NCBI GenBank assembly: GCA_027493615.1
Contig: JAOSKK010000038.1
Location: 496,001-560,000, forward strand
Reading direction: 5' to 3'
Source of the DNA: Verrucomicrobiota bacterium
GTDB taxonomy: Bacteria > Verrucomicrobiota > Verrucomicrobiia > Limisphaerales > J093
Length of the DNA stretch: 64,000 nucleotides
A program made the translations under genes and the position numbers. This document shows, in pieces, positions 51,350-60,237 of this stretch (positions are counted from its first letter, which is position 1; every line of letters begins with the position of its first letter). The notes beneath the pieces are model-generated. The model saw only the letters and a list, made by a program, of their open reading frames with translations. It searched no databases and was not told the DNA's origin.

Positions 51350-52271
51350 TCAACCGCTGCGGAAGGGGTGTATCCGCGAGGGTTCGCGGCCGTGCCCGAC
51401 CACTTCCATCCGGTCGGGGTAGAGGTGCACCACGGCATAGGCGTTCGTCCGTTCCGTTTCCACCATCCCCCGAAACGTGAGGCACGGAACCCCGTCGAAG
51501 ACGTCGAAGGCGCCGGCGTGGTTGTGGCCGTTGAGCCAGGCCACGACGTTCCGGTGCCGGCTCAGCACAGCGAGCAGTTGTCGGAAGTTCCAGACGTTGT
51601 GAGCGTCCTCCGGATGCACGGGGGTGATGTGCCATCACGATGACCCGCCGATCCGCCAGCGCCGCTGCCCGGCAAGTCGCTTCGAACCATTCCAACTGGC
51701 GCTCCCCGACCGCCCCGTTCCAGGTCTGGGCGTTGGGCGCGCCGGTGGCCGCGAAGCGTTCGTAGGCGGTCCGGGCTTCGGCGTGCGCCGGGGAGTTCTC
51801 CGGGTGCGCATAGAGGCTGACGTCGTTCGTGTCGAGCACGACGAAAGCCCACGCGCCGAGTTCGAAGCTGCCGTAGCGCGCGGTCCGGCCCAGCCGCGCG
51901 GGAACCCGGGGTTTGTCAGCGTCGGCCACGTCGAAGTCGTGGTTGCCCAGCACGTGATGAAAGCGGTGCCGGCACCGGGCCAGCGGTTCGAGGATTGCCT
52001 CGAAGCTTGCCCAGTTCCGGTCGATGAGATCGCCGAGGTTCACCGCAAAGGCGAGGTCACGCTTATTGAAGTGCGCGACCGCCTCCGAAAGCTTGGCCAC
52101 CGATTGGCGGTAATGGCGGGTGCCGGCCGGCGCGATGTCGGCGTATTGCGGGTCGGCCACGACGCCGAAACTCAGCGCCGGGCGGTCCGCGGCCCGGACC
52201 TGCAGAGGCCGGATGCCATTCGCGGCGGCGGCCAGGGCGGTCGTGAGGAGGAAACGTCGGCGCGGGATCAT
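51350..52271 (-). CDS. ADPRM-like metallophosphoesterase, Tat-exported
   Basis: Calcineurin-like phosphoesterase of about 305 residues resembling Mn-dependent ADP-ribose/CDP-alcohol diphosphatases. A Tat leader (IPRRRFLLTTALAAAANG) follows the ATG at 52271. Metal ligands are in VVADPQY, NLGDLIDRNW, HHVLGNHDFDV, IVMAHH and NGHNHAG. RHYRQSVAKLSEAVAHF and WNGAVGERQLEWFEATCR also fit that subgroup. One extra C in a CCCCC run near 51628 breaks the frame; removing it gives AHHPVHPEDAHNVWNFRQLL and an end at 51350. Exported, so the substrate would be an extracytoplasmic phosphodiester or nucleotide. Confidence 0.83.
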
Positions 52272-52421
52272 GGTCTTGCGCAGGGTTTGCCTTACCCGGC
52301 GGCGGGCAGGAACTCGGTCATCCGGTGCATGCCCGCTGAGGTTACTTCGAACCCGCGATCCGGCAAGCGCTGCCCAGTTCGGATTTGGCAGGGGCCGGCG
52401 AGGGCCGTTAGCCTCCGGGCA

Positions 52422-52772
52422 ATGACCACCGGTGACCTGCCCGCAAGTCCGGAGGACGCACCCCCGGTAGCGTTGCCCATCGACGGCGTGCTGGATCTGC
52501 ACACGTTTGCGCCGCGCCAGGTGCAGGCTGTGGTGGCGGACTATCTCGACGCCTGCCAGGCCGCCGGGATTCTTGAGGTTCGCGTGGTTCACGGCAAAGG
52601 CATCGGCGAACAGCGGCGCGCCGTTCACGCGGTGCTGGCCCGGCACCCGGCCGTGGTGCGGTTTGCCCTGGCCACGCCGGCGTTTGGCGGATGGGGAGCC
52701 ACCATCGTGCATTTGCGTGCCCTGGAGCCGGAGGGCGAAACCGGCGCATCCTCAACTGGGCGGTCGCGGTAG
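52422..52772 (+). CDS. Small Smr-domain protein
   Basis: 116-residue protein made almost entirely of one Smr domain, a nucleic-acid-binding and sometimes nicking or RNA-cleaving module. Signature pieces are LDLHTFAPRQVQAVVADYLD (the LDLH box), VRVVHGKGIGEQRRAVHAVL (HGKG box) and GGWGATIVHLR. It starts at the ATG at 52422. It is divergent from the phosphoesterase gene with a 150-base gap. There is no MutS partner here, so this is the stand-alone class of unknown target. Confidence 0.87.
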   Translation: MTTGDLPASPEDAPPVALPIDGVLDLHTFAPRQVQAVVADYLDACQAAGILEVRVVHGKGIGEQRRAVHAVLARHPAVVRFALATPAFGGWGATIVHLRALEPEGETGASSTGRSR

Positions 52773-52894
52773 CCCGGCAGGAGGATGACCTGGAGTGCGC
52801 AGAACCGGCTCGACCTGAGTCGCGATCTCTGGTTCAAAGGGCCCGAGCCCGACGAAGAGCCGCCTGCGATTGGCATGACGACACAGTTGCCCAC

Positions 52895-53095
52895 TTCCCA
52901 TGAACCGCCCGACCCGTCACTTCCCCCATTCCCGATGTTCGTAATCGGTGGAGGGAGTCTCCGTCTTGGATTCTCCGCCGATTACGAACATCGGGGATGG
53001 GCCCGAGGGAGGGGCTCCGTGAACCTGTGGTGCGGGCTTCCAGCCTGCACCTTCCGCGGTTCATGGCCCCTGACCAGGTTCAAGTGGGGCGTGGC
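52895..53095. repeat. Family-1 palindromic repeat, copy E (inverted)
   Basis: Same modules as copies A-D but in opposite orientation: CATGAACCGCCCGACCCGTC, a hairpin at about 52930-52999 (CCCGATGTTCGTAATCGG and CCGATTACGAACATCGGGGA), then TGTGGTGCGGGCTTCCAGCC and GGTTCATGGCCCCTGACCAG. It ends about 50 bases before the sialidase start. Confidence 0.85.
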
Positions 53096-53146
53096 GCTTT
53101 CCAGAAACATCATATGACAGACGTTCCGCCTACCTCCTTCACTGCC

Positions 53147-54387
53147 ATGAAGTCTTCACCCCCATCACAGATGCCTCCTCGCCCGAGAAACGTCTTGGCG
53201 CCGCGGGTCTTGAACCGCCGGCAATTCCTGCTCCAGAGCGGCGGTTTGTCGGCGTCCGCGGTGCTGCTTTCCTGTGGTAGCTGGCGCACGCTGGCCGCCA
53301 CGCCGCGGATTCGGGTGCTCGAGACGCGCGTCATCAGCCACGATCGGAGCGCCTACCATGGTTGGCCCACCGTGGCGCGTCGGCGCAACGGCCAGTTGCT
53401 CCTGGTCTGCTCGGGCGGCCGTGAGGAGCACGTCTGTCCGTTCGGCCGCGTCGAGTTGATGGTGTCGGCGGACGAAGGTCAAAGCTGGGGGTGGCCCCAG
53501 GTGCTGCTCGACAGTGCGATTGACGATCGCGACGCCGGGGTGGTGGAGACGGTGCGAGGCTCGATCCTGGTCACCTCCTTCTCGTCGCTTGCCTATGAAC
53601 CGATCCTCGAGGGCGCGCGGAAACGCGCTGCGGGCGATGCCCAGGCCTGGCCGGCGGAACGACTGCGCGCGTGGTCCGCAGCCCATGAACGCCTCTCGGC
53701 CGAGCAGCGACGGAGCGAGTTGGGCCAGTGGATGCTGCGGTCGGCAGACGGGGGTGTGACGTGGTCGGCGCGGTACGCGAGCATCGTGAACAGCCCGCAC
53801 GGCCCGGTGCCGCTGTCGGACGGGCGCCTGCTCTACGCGGGCAAGGAACTCTGGACAGGCGAGCGACGGGTGGGCGTGTGCGAATCGCGCGATGACGGGC
53901 AGTCCTGGCAGTGGCTGGCCCCCATCCCGGCCCGGCCCGGCGACGACCCGGAGCATTACCACGAACTGCACGCCGTGGAGAGCGGTGATGGCCGGATCGT
54001 GGTGCAGATTCGCAACCACAATGCAACCAACGCTAATGAGACGCTGCAGACCGAATCGAACGATGGCGGCCGGACCTGGACGGTGCCGCGCGCCATCGGG
54101 GTTTGGGGTCTGCCTTCGCATCTCTTGAAGCTCCGCGACGGTTCCCTGCTGATGACCTACGGGCATCGCCGCGCGCCCCTCGGCAACCAGGCCCGCCTGA
54201 GTACCGACCACGGACGGACGTGGTCGGAACCGCTCGTGATTTCGGGGACGGTATCACGGGGGACCTCGGGTATCCGAGCACCGTTGAATTGGCGGACGGC
54301 ACCTTGCTGAGCGTCTGGTACGAGGTGATGTCTGGTTCACCGCGCGCGGTCTTGCGGCAGGCGCGGTGGCAGCTCGAGCGGGGTTAG
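53147..54387 (+). CDS. Tat-exported sialidase-family (BNR/Asp-box) protein
   Basis: Six-bladed beta-propeller sialidase-like protein of about 413 residues. The ATG at 53147 (or 53114, 11 codons earlier) leads to a Tat signal (LNRRQFLLQSGGLSASAVLL). Five Asp-boxes of the S-x-D-x-G-x-x-W type are present: SADEGQSWGW, SADGGVTWS, SRDDGQSWQW, SNDGGRTWT and STDHGRTWS. YHGWPTVARRRNGQLLLVCS and a late Tyr (SVWYEV) fit the active-site geometry of sialidases. One shift near 54240 joins the end (YPSTVELADGTLLSVWYE). With nanA and the mutarotase-symporter in the same window it could release sialic acid, though some relatives act on other sugars. Confidence 0.82.
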
Positions 54388-54468
54388 CTTGAGTCGTTCC
54401 TACCCGCCGTAGGAGCCGAGGTAACGAGGCTCAACACTCGGCGTGAGCCTCCGCCCCTCGGGCGGAAC

Positions 54469-54905
54469 ACGGAAACGATCCTGCTCAACACGCAGCCCAT
54501 CCCCGGTCATGCGCGTCAAGCCGAAGGCGACATCCGCCTCGAGGACTGGATCGGGGAGACCTACGCCCCCCTCGCGGATGGTCACCGAAGCCGAGCGGTT
54601 CATCGCCGCCCAGGCCGACCGGCCTTTCTTCCTTTACCTGCCCCTGATCGAGCCGCACGTGGCCCTTCACCCGCCACGGGAATTGGTCGAGCGTTTCCCG
54701 ACCGCGTGGGACGACGCTGTGTATCGGGGCGGGAACAGCTATCTGTCGCACCCGCTCCCCCGCGCGGTGGCGACCGATGCTCTGGGTGTTCCCCGAATAC
54801 GGCGGGCGAGCCGCGGTGCGGTTCGGAGCGTTCAAGCTGCTCCGCCGCGAAGTCAGCGAGAACCCGGTCGTTCCGGTGCCGATTCCCGGGGTGAACACGC
54901 CATAG
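54469..54905 (+). pseudogene. Gutted sulfatase gene
   Basis: Pieces of a formylglycine sulfatase in order but far too short. There is a middle segment, ILLNTQPIPGHARQAEGDI and LEDWIGETYAP; then RFIAAQADRPFFLYLPLIEP, HVALHPPRELVERFPTAWDD and YRGGNSYLSHPLPRA, then directly a C-terminal piece, LWVFPEYGGRAAVRFGAFKL, ending VPIPGVNTP. The N-terminal C-x-P-S-R active site and the central several hundred residues are absent, and at least two frame changes occur. In intact relatives the PHPRPRA-type motif is followed by about 150 residues before the final WKLIR-like strand. It was probably lost by deletion between 54765 and 54777. Confidence 0.6.
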
Positions 54906-54907
54906 CG

Positions 54908-56910
54908 TCACGGCGCAAGCCGGGGAAACTCGGTCACGCGCACGTTGGTGCAGCCGTAGGGAATCAGCGTCAGTTCCTCGACCGGTTCGCGGCTGGTCTG
55001 GGGCTGGGGCGGAATCTCCTCCGCCCAGCCGTGCTGCAGCTTCCAGTTCGGCAGCCGCCGCCGCTTCTGACCTGGGCCACCATGCCCGCGCCCTCGGGTG
55101 AGAACGGCCGCTCGCCCACCGGCCGTGCCTCGAACCGCACGCTGTTCTCCGGCCGGGCTTCGTCCACGAGCAAGCCATAGTTCCACGGTGTCGAAGGCCG
55201 GACTTCGAAGTCGGCGTGCGGCAATTCGCGGTGCGGTTTGTCGGCATTCACGCGGGTCCAGGTTTCGCCCAGCTTGAGCGCGTAAACCAGGGGGCCGCGC
55301 TCGAGGGCAACCGCCTGGTTGTAGCGCCGCGTGATGTTCGCCGACATGGGGAAGTGGAGTTCGAGAACGGTGGTGCCCGTCCATTGCCGCTCGATCCGGT
55401 GGAACCTGCCGGGGCGCAGCGGCCGTTCCCGACCCTGCGCGACTCGCAGACGCGCTCCGTCGGCCCAGGCTGGCACGCGCAGCAGCAACGGGAAGCGGAC
55501 GGGCGCCTCGACCGCCACCTCAAGGCGCAGGCTTTCGCGGAACGGATAGTCGGTGTCGACGGTCGCGTGGACCGGTTGACCGCGGACGACACTCCGGACG
55601 GTGCTGGGGGCATAGGCGACCAGCGCCAGGCCGTCGTCCGGCGTACGCATCCACAGGTGCGCGACGAACTTCGGCCAGCCCTGATGCAGGTTGGCCGTGC
55701 AGCAGCCGTAGTTGGGTTCGAGCCCGAACAGGTTCGATTCCGGCCCGTTCGTGGACCACATGTGGTCCGGGTTGATCGTGCACTGGACCTGGTTGACCTG
55801 CTGGTCGTACTGATGCGACCACATGTCGGGTGCCAACGTGGCGGGCAGAGCATTGAAGGCCACCCGTTCGAGACGGTCGCCATAGGCGGCGTCGCCGGTC
55901 AAAGCCAGGAGCCATTCGAGCGAGTACATCGCCTCGACCACCGCGCACAGCTCGGTGCCCTGGGTCGGGCTGCGGCCCGACAGACACTCGTCGCCGGTGA
56001 ACAGCCCGTGCACCTGGCCGTGGTAGCGATCAAGCACCTTGAACATGCGCGCGGCCGACTGGCGGTCAGCTTCGCGCCGCGACAGACGCCACGCGAGGGC
56101 GCCGGCTTTGAGCGCCATGGCCGTGTTGACCACGTGCTTCTCCCACGTCCAGAGGCCGCGTCGCGGCGTGGGGGAACTGATGTCAGATCCCGCATAGAAG
56201 CCGTCGTAGTCGAAGCCCTGGGCGCGAAGTTTGCCGGCGAGCTCGAGGAGCCAGGGCTCGCCCGTGCGGTCGTACGCGTAGTACACCGGGATCAGGCCTT
56301 CGAACCAGCGGAATCGGCCCCAGCCGAACAACGGCGTGCGGTCGAGCGCAGCCAGCGTGGCTTCGAGGTTGCGGCGCATGGCCTGGAAGACGGCGTCGTC
56401 GCCAGTGGCCTCGTGGTATTGCGCCAGCACCTTGTTGGCGAGGAGGATGGCCCACAGATCGTAGGGTCGGGCGCTGGCGTCGGCGGGGTAGGGGGCATAC
56501 CAGCCGTCCGGTCGTTGCGCGGCGACGATGTGGTCCACGTAGCGCTTCACCTTGGCCTTGAGGTTCGCGTCGTCCAGGACCCAGGCCAGCGGGATGACGC
56601 CGTCCAGCCAGTAGGGCGCGCGTTCCCAGCCTTCGGCGCGGCCGCCGAACCACTGGCTTTGGCTGACGTCCGGCCAGAATTCATCCAGGTGCCCGCTCAG
56701 CCCCTCCGCTTGGAGCCGCACCTGACGCTGGAGCCAGCCGGCGGGCTGGATGGCGCCGAGGGGCAGGGGACGGAAGGCCGGTTCGGCCAGACCGCGGGTC
56801 GCCGGCGAGCGGGCGGGGTGATGCGCCGCGTGGGTGGGACGGGCGAGGGGAGCGGCGGCCAGGGCGGTGGCCCCGAGAGACAGGTGGGTGAGGAAGGTGC
56901 GACGTTCCAT
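54908..56910 (-). CDS. GH127 (DUF1680) beta-L-arabinofuranosidase-like, Tat-exported
   Basis: GH127-family protein of about 660 residues, related to beta-L-arabinofuranosidases that use a cysteine nucleophile. The ATG at 56910 begins a Tat-like leader (MERRTFLTHLSLGATALAAA). Family motifs are FWPDVSQSQWFGGRAEGWER, APYWLDGVIPLAWVLDD, YDLWAILLANKVLAQYHEAT, GTELCAVVEAMYSLEWLLAL, GDRLERVAFNALPATLAPDM, NQVQCTINPDHMWSTNGPES and LEPNYGCCTANLHQGWPKFV, where the Cys pair and ELCAVVE carry the expected catalytic groups. A slip near 55075 joins the tail RLPNWKLQHGWAEEIPPQPQ, ending at 54908. Some DUF1680 members act on other linkages. Confidence 0.88.
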
Positions 56911-57027
56911 GGGAGCGGCGGGGGCTGGAGATTCGGCGGCGCGCATGTGGTGACGGGGCGATAGCTACCGGGCGGGGCGTGACAAGGCAAGACTTCCTGA
57001 ACTTCCCGCGGGCACGAAAATTTTCGC

Positions 57028-57055
57028 TTGCGCAGCGGCCGGATTTCAATATGAT
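57028..57055 (+). promoter_or_regulatory. Possible sigma-70-type promoter of the SPFH operon
   Basis: TTGCGC at 57028 and TATGAT at 57050 are 16 bases apart in an unusually A/T-rich stretch, 47 bases before the SPFH start codon. A strong ribosome site (GAAAGGAAAAAC before ATG) follows. Sequence-only prediction. Confidence 0.4.
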
Positions 57056-57101
57056 ATCACCCCGATAACAGATCACACAGGAACCACCCGAAAGGAAAAA
57101 C

Positions 57102-58114
57102 ATGAACCACCCCTCCCATACGCCGAATCGCGAACGCGAGGTCGCCGTCCACAACGGCTGGGCCTTCTTGCCCGTGAACCTGCTGCTGCTCCTGGGGGCA
57201 CCCGCCCTGCTCATCTGGTCCATCGCCGCCGGTGTCCAGGCCCAAAACCACCCGTACTGGCTGGGGTTCGTCAGCGCCCTGCTGCTCCTGATCGCCGGGA
57301 TCCTGATGCTCTTCGGCTTCTTCACCCTGCAGCCCAACGAGGCGCGGGTGCTCGTGCTCTTTGGCGAGTACCGCGGGACCGTGCGGCGCAGCGGCTTCCA
57401 CTGGGGCAACCCCTTCTATTCGAACGGCCCTTCCAGCGCGACCCAGATGCAGGCCGCCGCCGCCGCCGCCGGAACCGCGCGCGGTCGCGACAAAGCCGCT
57501 CCCGCACCGGGCAGGAAGCACCCGCGACTCAAGATCTCCTGCGGGCCCGGAACCTGAACGGCGAGCGGCTCAAGGTGAACGACAAGCGTGGCAACCCGGT
57601 CGAGATCGCGGCCGTCGTGGTCTGGCGGGTACAGGACACGGCCCAGGCGATGTTCGATGTGGACGACTTCGAGGAGTACGTGAGTGTGCAGTACGAGTCG
57701 GCGGTGCGGCATCTGGCCAGCCAGTACGCCTACGATCACGGCGAGGAGAACGAGACGACGCTGCGGAGCGGGGTTGAAGAGGTCTCGCAGGCGCTGACGC
57801 GGGAACTGGAGGAACGTCTGGGCAAGGCGGGCGTGGTGGTTGAGGAAGCGCGGCTGACGCACCTGGCGTACGCGCCGGAGATCGCCCAGGCGATGTTGCG
57901 GCGGCAGCAGGCCGAGGCCGTGATCGCCGCGCGCCAGAAGATCGTGCACGGCGCCGTCAGCATGGTCGAGATGGCGCTCAAGGACCTGGCCGAGAAGAAC
58001 GTCCTGCAGCTCGATGACGAGCGGAAGGCCGCGATGGTGAGCAATCTGATGGTGGTGCTCTGCGGCGAGTCCGAGGTGCATCCCGTCGTGAACACCGGGA
58101 CGCTCTACAGTTGA
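57102..58114 (+). CDS. SPFH/band-7 (slipin-like) membrane protein
   Basis: Stomatin/prohibitin-type membrane scaffold. It starts at the ATG at 57102 after the clear ribosome site AAAGGAAAAAC. Two hydrophobic segments (FLPVNLLLLLGAPALLIWSI and LGFVSALLLLIAGILMLFGF) are followed by LQPNEARVLVLFGEYRGTVR and GFHWGNPFYS. A frame break near 57535 leads to LRARNLNGERLKVNDKRGNP, VEIAAVVVWRVQDTAQAMFD, ESAVRHLASQYAYD and a helical tail (YAPEIAQAMLRRQQAEAVIA). Between NPFYS and the LRARNLNGE strand lies an unusual Ala/Gly-rich insert of about 35 residues. Relatives organise membrane microdomains. The two downstream genes follow closely. Confidence 0.85.
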
Positions 58115-58118
58115 ACGC

Positions 58119-58322
58119 ATGGAGGAGCGCAAGGCATTCCTGTTGCGGATCAACGCCGACCTCTGGAGGGAGCTTGAGGCCTGGGCGGCCGCCGAGCTCC
58201 GGAGTGTCAACGGCCAGATTGAGTACCTGCTGCGGCAGGCCGTCCTCCAGCGCCGCGGAGAAACCGAACCGCTGCCGGAAGCGCCGGCGGTCCGTCAGCG
58301 GCGTTCGGGCCCGCGCACCTGA
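58119..58322 (+). CDS. Arc-like ribbon-helix-helix small protein
   Basis: 67-residue protein with an Arc/MetJ-type ribbon-helix-helix core: the strand KAFLLRINADLWRELEAWAA followed by RSVNGQIEYLLRQAVLQRRG. It starts 5 bases after the SPFH stop. Small RHH proteins beside SPFH genes are common and may be autoregulators of the operon; there is no toxin gene next to it, so an antitoxin role is unlikely here. Confidence 0.75.
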   Translation: MEERKAFLLRINADLWRELEAWAAAELRSVNGQIEYLLRQAVLQRRGETEPLPEAPAVRQRRSGPRT

Positions 58323-58335
58323 CCCCCGTCCCTGC

Positions 58336-58839
58336 ATGAACCGACGTCTGATCCTCATCCTGGGCTTGTGGGCCGTGGTCGTGCTCGGGGCCGCGGCCGA
58401 CCTGGCCTGGCATTATCCCCGCTTGCCGGCGTCCATGGCAGTGCACTTCGACGCGGCGGGCGTGCCGGATCGCTGGTCGCCGAAGAGCGAGTTCCTTGCG
58501 ACATGGATCCTCATGACGCTGCTGCTCGGCGGGTTGTTTGCCGGGCTGCGCGTACTCCTGCGGTTCCTCCCGGCGGACTACATCAACATGCCGCGACGCG
58601 AGTATTGGCTGGCGCCGGAGCGGGCCGCTTCGACCCGGGCGGAGGTGGGCGACGTCGTGCTGGCGTTGGGCGGGGTGATCCTCGCCAGCATCTGGGCCCT
58701 GAACCATGTGATCCTCCGGACCAACTTGAAGGAGAACCCGGAGCTCGGCCTCTGGCCGTGGGTCATCATGGCGATGACCCTCGTGGCGATGGCGGGGTTG
58801 CTGCTGGCGATGACGCGGCGGTTTTTCCGGTCCCCGTAG
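58336..58839 (+). CDS. DUF1648-type membrane protein
   Basis: 167-residue membrane protein with four predicted hydrophobic spans: LILILGLWAVVVLGAAADLA, FLATWILMTLLLGGLFAGLR, EVGDVVLALGGVILASIWAL and LGLWPWVIMAMTLVAMAGLL. The loop YPRLPASMAVHFDAAGVPDR plus WSPKSEFLATW is the DUF1648 signature (PxxxPxHFDxxGxPD). It starts at the ATG at 58336, 13 bases after the RHH gene, so it is probably the last gene of the SPFH operon. Function is unknown; relatives such as SdpI give immunity or regulate peptide stress. Confidence 0.8.
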   Translation: MNRRLILILGLWAVVVLGAAADLAWHYPRLPASMAVHFDAAGVPDRWSPKSEFLATWILMTLLLGGLFAGLRVLLRFLPADYINMPRREYWLAPERAASTRAEVGDVVLALGGVILASIWALNHVILRTNLKENPELGLWPWVIMAMTLVAMAGLLLAMTRRFFRSP

Positions 58840-59208
58840 CCCGGACGGGTGGGCAGGACACAGAAGGGAAGCAGCCCTTGGGGGACGGGGGACGAAAAGC
58901 GCCGCTGGAAGACGGCGCACTCCACGCGCGTTGCGCCTGGCCCGGCGGTGGGGAGGTCGCGAAGCGTATGGAGTGCGTCGCGCTTGAGCGCCGCTCTGCG
59001 TGGCGCTGCGCGCCCGCTGACCGGTGTGGGGATAGCACCGGCTTTCGGATGCGGCTTGGTTACCTCTTACTCCCGTTCCTCCTCTTGCTCTTGCTCTGTC
59101 CCGGCGCGGTCACTTGCATTCAGCGGTTCGGGAGACATACTAGCACCAGGGTTTCGGACCGCTCCTTACGCCGGGCTTAGGAAAACGGGTGATTCGGAAC
59201 CGTACCCC
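58840..59208. repeat. Gap with a family-3 repeat
   Basis: At about 58898-59000 AAAAGCGCCGCTGGAAGACG and CGGCGCACTCCACGCGCGTT are mirrored by GTATGGAGTGCGTCGCGCTT and GAGCGCCGCTCTGCGTGGCG, forming a long interrupted hairpin. Around 59070-59100 a CTCTTGCTCTTGCTCTG run resembles the low-complexity piece at 17336. Nothing coding was seen. Confidence 0.65.
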
Positions 59209-60237
59209 ATGACCCAAGCGCCAATACGGGAGCTTCGACGGCAGATCGCCGCGTTGCGCGAGCAACGCCGCTGGCTGCCTTCGGTGCTCGCCCTGGGATC
59301 GACGTTGGTTTGGCTGGTGCTGGCGTTCTGGCTGCTTGGTTTCCACCCGACGTGGACGACCGGCCTGATGGCCTTCGTGCTCATCGGCTTGATGCAGTAC
59401 CGTCTGCTGCTCGCCTCGCACGAAGCCACGCACAAGACGCTTCTCCCGCCGTTGTGGCTGAATGAGTTCGTGGGCCTGAGTTGCGCGTCGCTCGTTGGCG
59501 TGTCGCTGTTCAACTACCGACGGGCCCACCTGGAGCACCACAAGACCCCGCAGAGCATCGAGCAGGACATTGACGGCTACATCTACCGGCCCTTGCTCGC
59601 CGCGCGGGCGGGCTGGTCCCGGCTGTGGCTCCTTTTCACGGGGAACTACCGCGACATTCTTACCAAGCTGCGCCGCAAGTTCCTCGGGGACGGTGGTCTT
59701 CCGGGCGCGCACGCCCTGGCGAACGCGCCGTGCCCCGGCCTGCGGGCGGTGACGCTGCAGGTCCTGCCGCTGGTGGGTGCGCAACTCGGCCTGCTCGCGG
59801 TGTTCTGGTCGTTGGGCATGGTCTGGGGCTATGTCGTCTTCTGGCTGGCGCCGCTGTTGACCGTCGCCCTGCAACTGGACCGGATCCGGACGTTTCTTGA
59901 GCACGGCTACAACTTCTTCTATCCCGGTCCACCGCAGGCCGATCTGGCACGGGCGCCCCAAAGCACCATCGACGTCGAGACCCACTTCCTCGAGCGTTAC
60001 CTGTTTGCGCCCTTCGGCTTCAGCGATCACCAGGCGCACCACGCGCATCTGACCGTGCCTTTCTACCACCTGCCGGCTCTCCGTCGGCTGCTCGAGTCCC
60101 ATCAACCGGACTATGTCCGGCGCGTCAGGGGCTCCTATTTCACGCTGCTCGCAAGCATGATCCGCGCCCCGCTGCCGGCCGAACGTGAAGCGGGTCTGCC
60201 GGTCCCTGAAACCGCCGTCTCCGCGACAAGCCCGTGA
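59209..60237 (+). CDS. Membrane fatty acid desaturase-family protein
   Basis: Di-iron membrane desaturase/hydroxylase of 342 residues. The three histidine boxes are SHEATHKT, RRAHLEHHKT and SDHQAHHAHLT, separated by hydrophobic spans (VLALGSTLVWLVLAFWLLGF, LGLLAVFWSLGMVWGYVVFW). It starts at the ATG at 59209 (MTQAPIRELRRQIAALREQR). The frame is intact. The next gene starts in its stop codon (GTGA). The substrate could be a lipid acyl chain or another hydrophobic molecule; no fatty-acid genes lie nearby. Confidence 0.85.
   Translation: MTQAPIRELRRQIAALREQRRWLPSVLALGSTLVWLVLAFWLLGFHPTWTTGLMAFVLIGLMQYRLLLASHEATHKTLLPPLWLNEFVGLSCASLVGVSLFNYRRAHLEHHKTPQSIEQDIDGYIYRPLLAARAGWSRLWLLFTGNYRDILTKLRRKFLGDGGLPGAHALANAPCPGLRAVTLQVLPLVGAQLGLLAVFWSLGMVWGYVVFWLAPLLTVALQLDRIRTFLEHGYNFFYPGPPQADLARAPQSTIDVETHFLERYLFAPFGFSDHQAHHAHLTVPFYHLPALRRLLESHQPDYVRRVRGSYFTLLASMIRAPLPAEREAGLPVPETAVSATSP

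Noticed and set aside
52785..52930. Short frame MTWSAQNRLDLSRDLWFKGP after the Smr gene
   Set aside because: About 45 residues before it enters repeat copy E; composition is protein-like but there is no start signal, family or conserved end to support it.
55216..56964. 582-residue plus-strand frame opposite GH127
   Set aside because: Antisense to conserved GH127 blocks and low in hydrophobic order; treated as a shadow.
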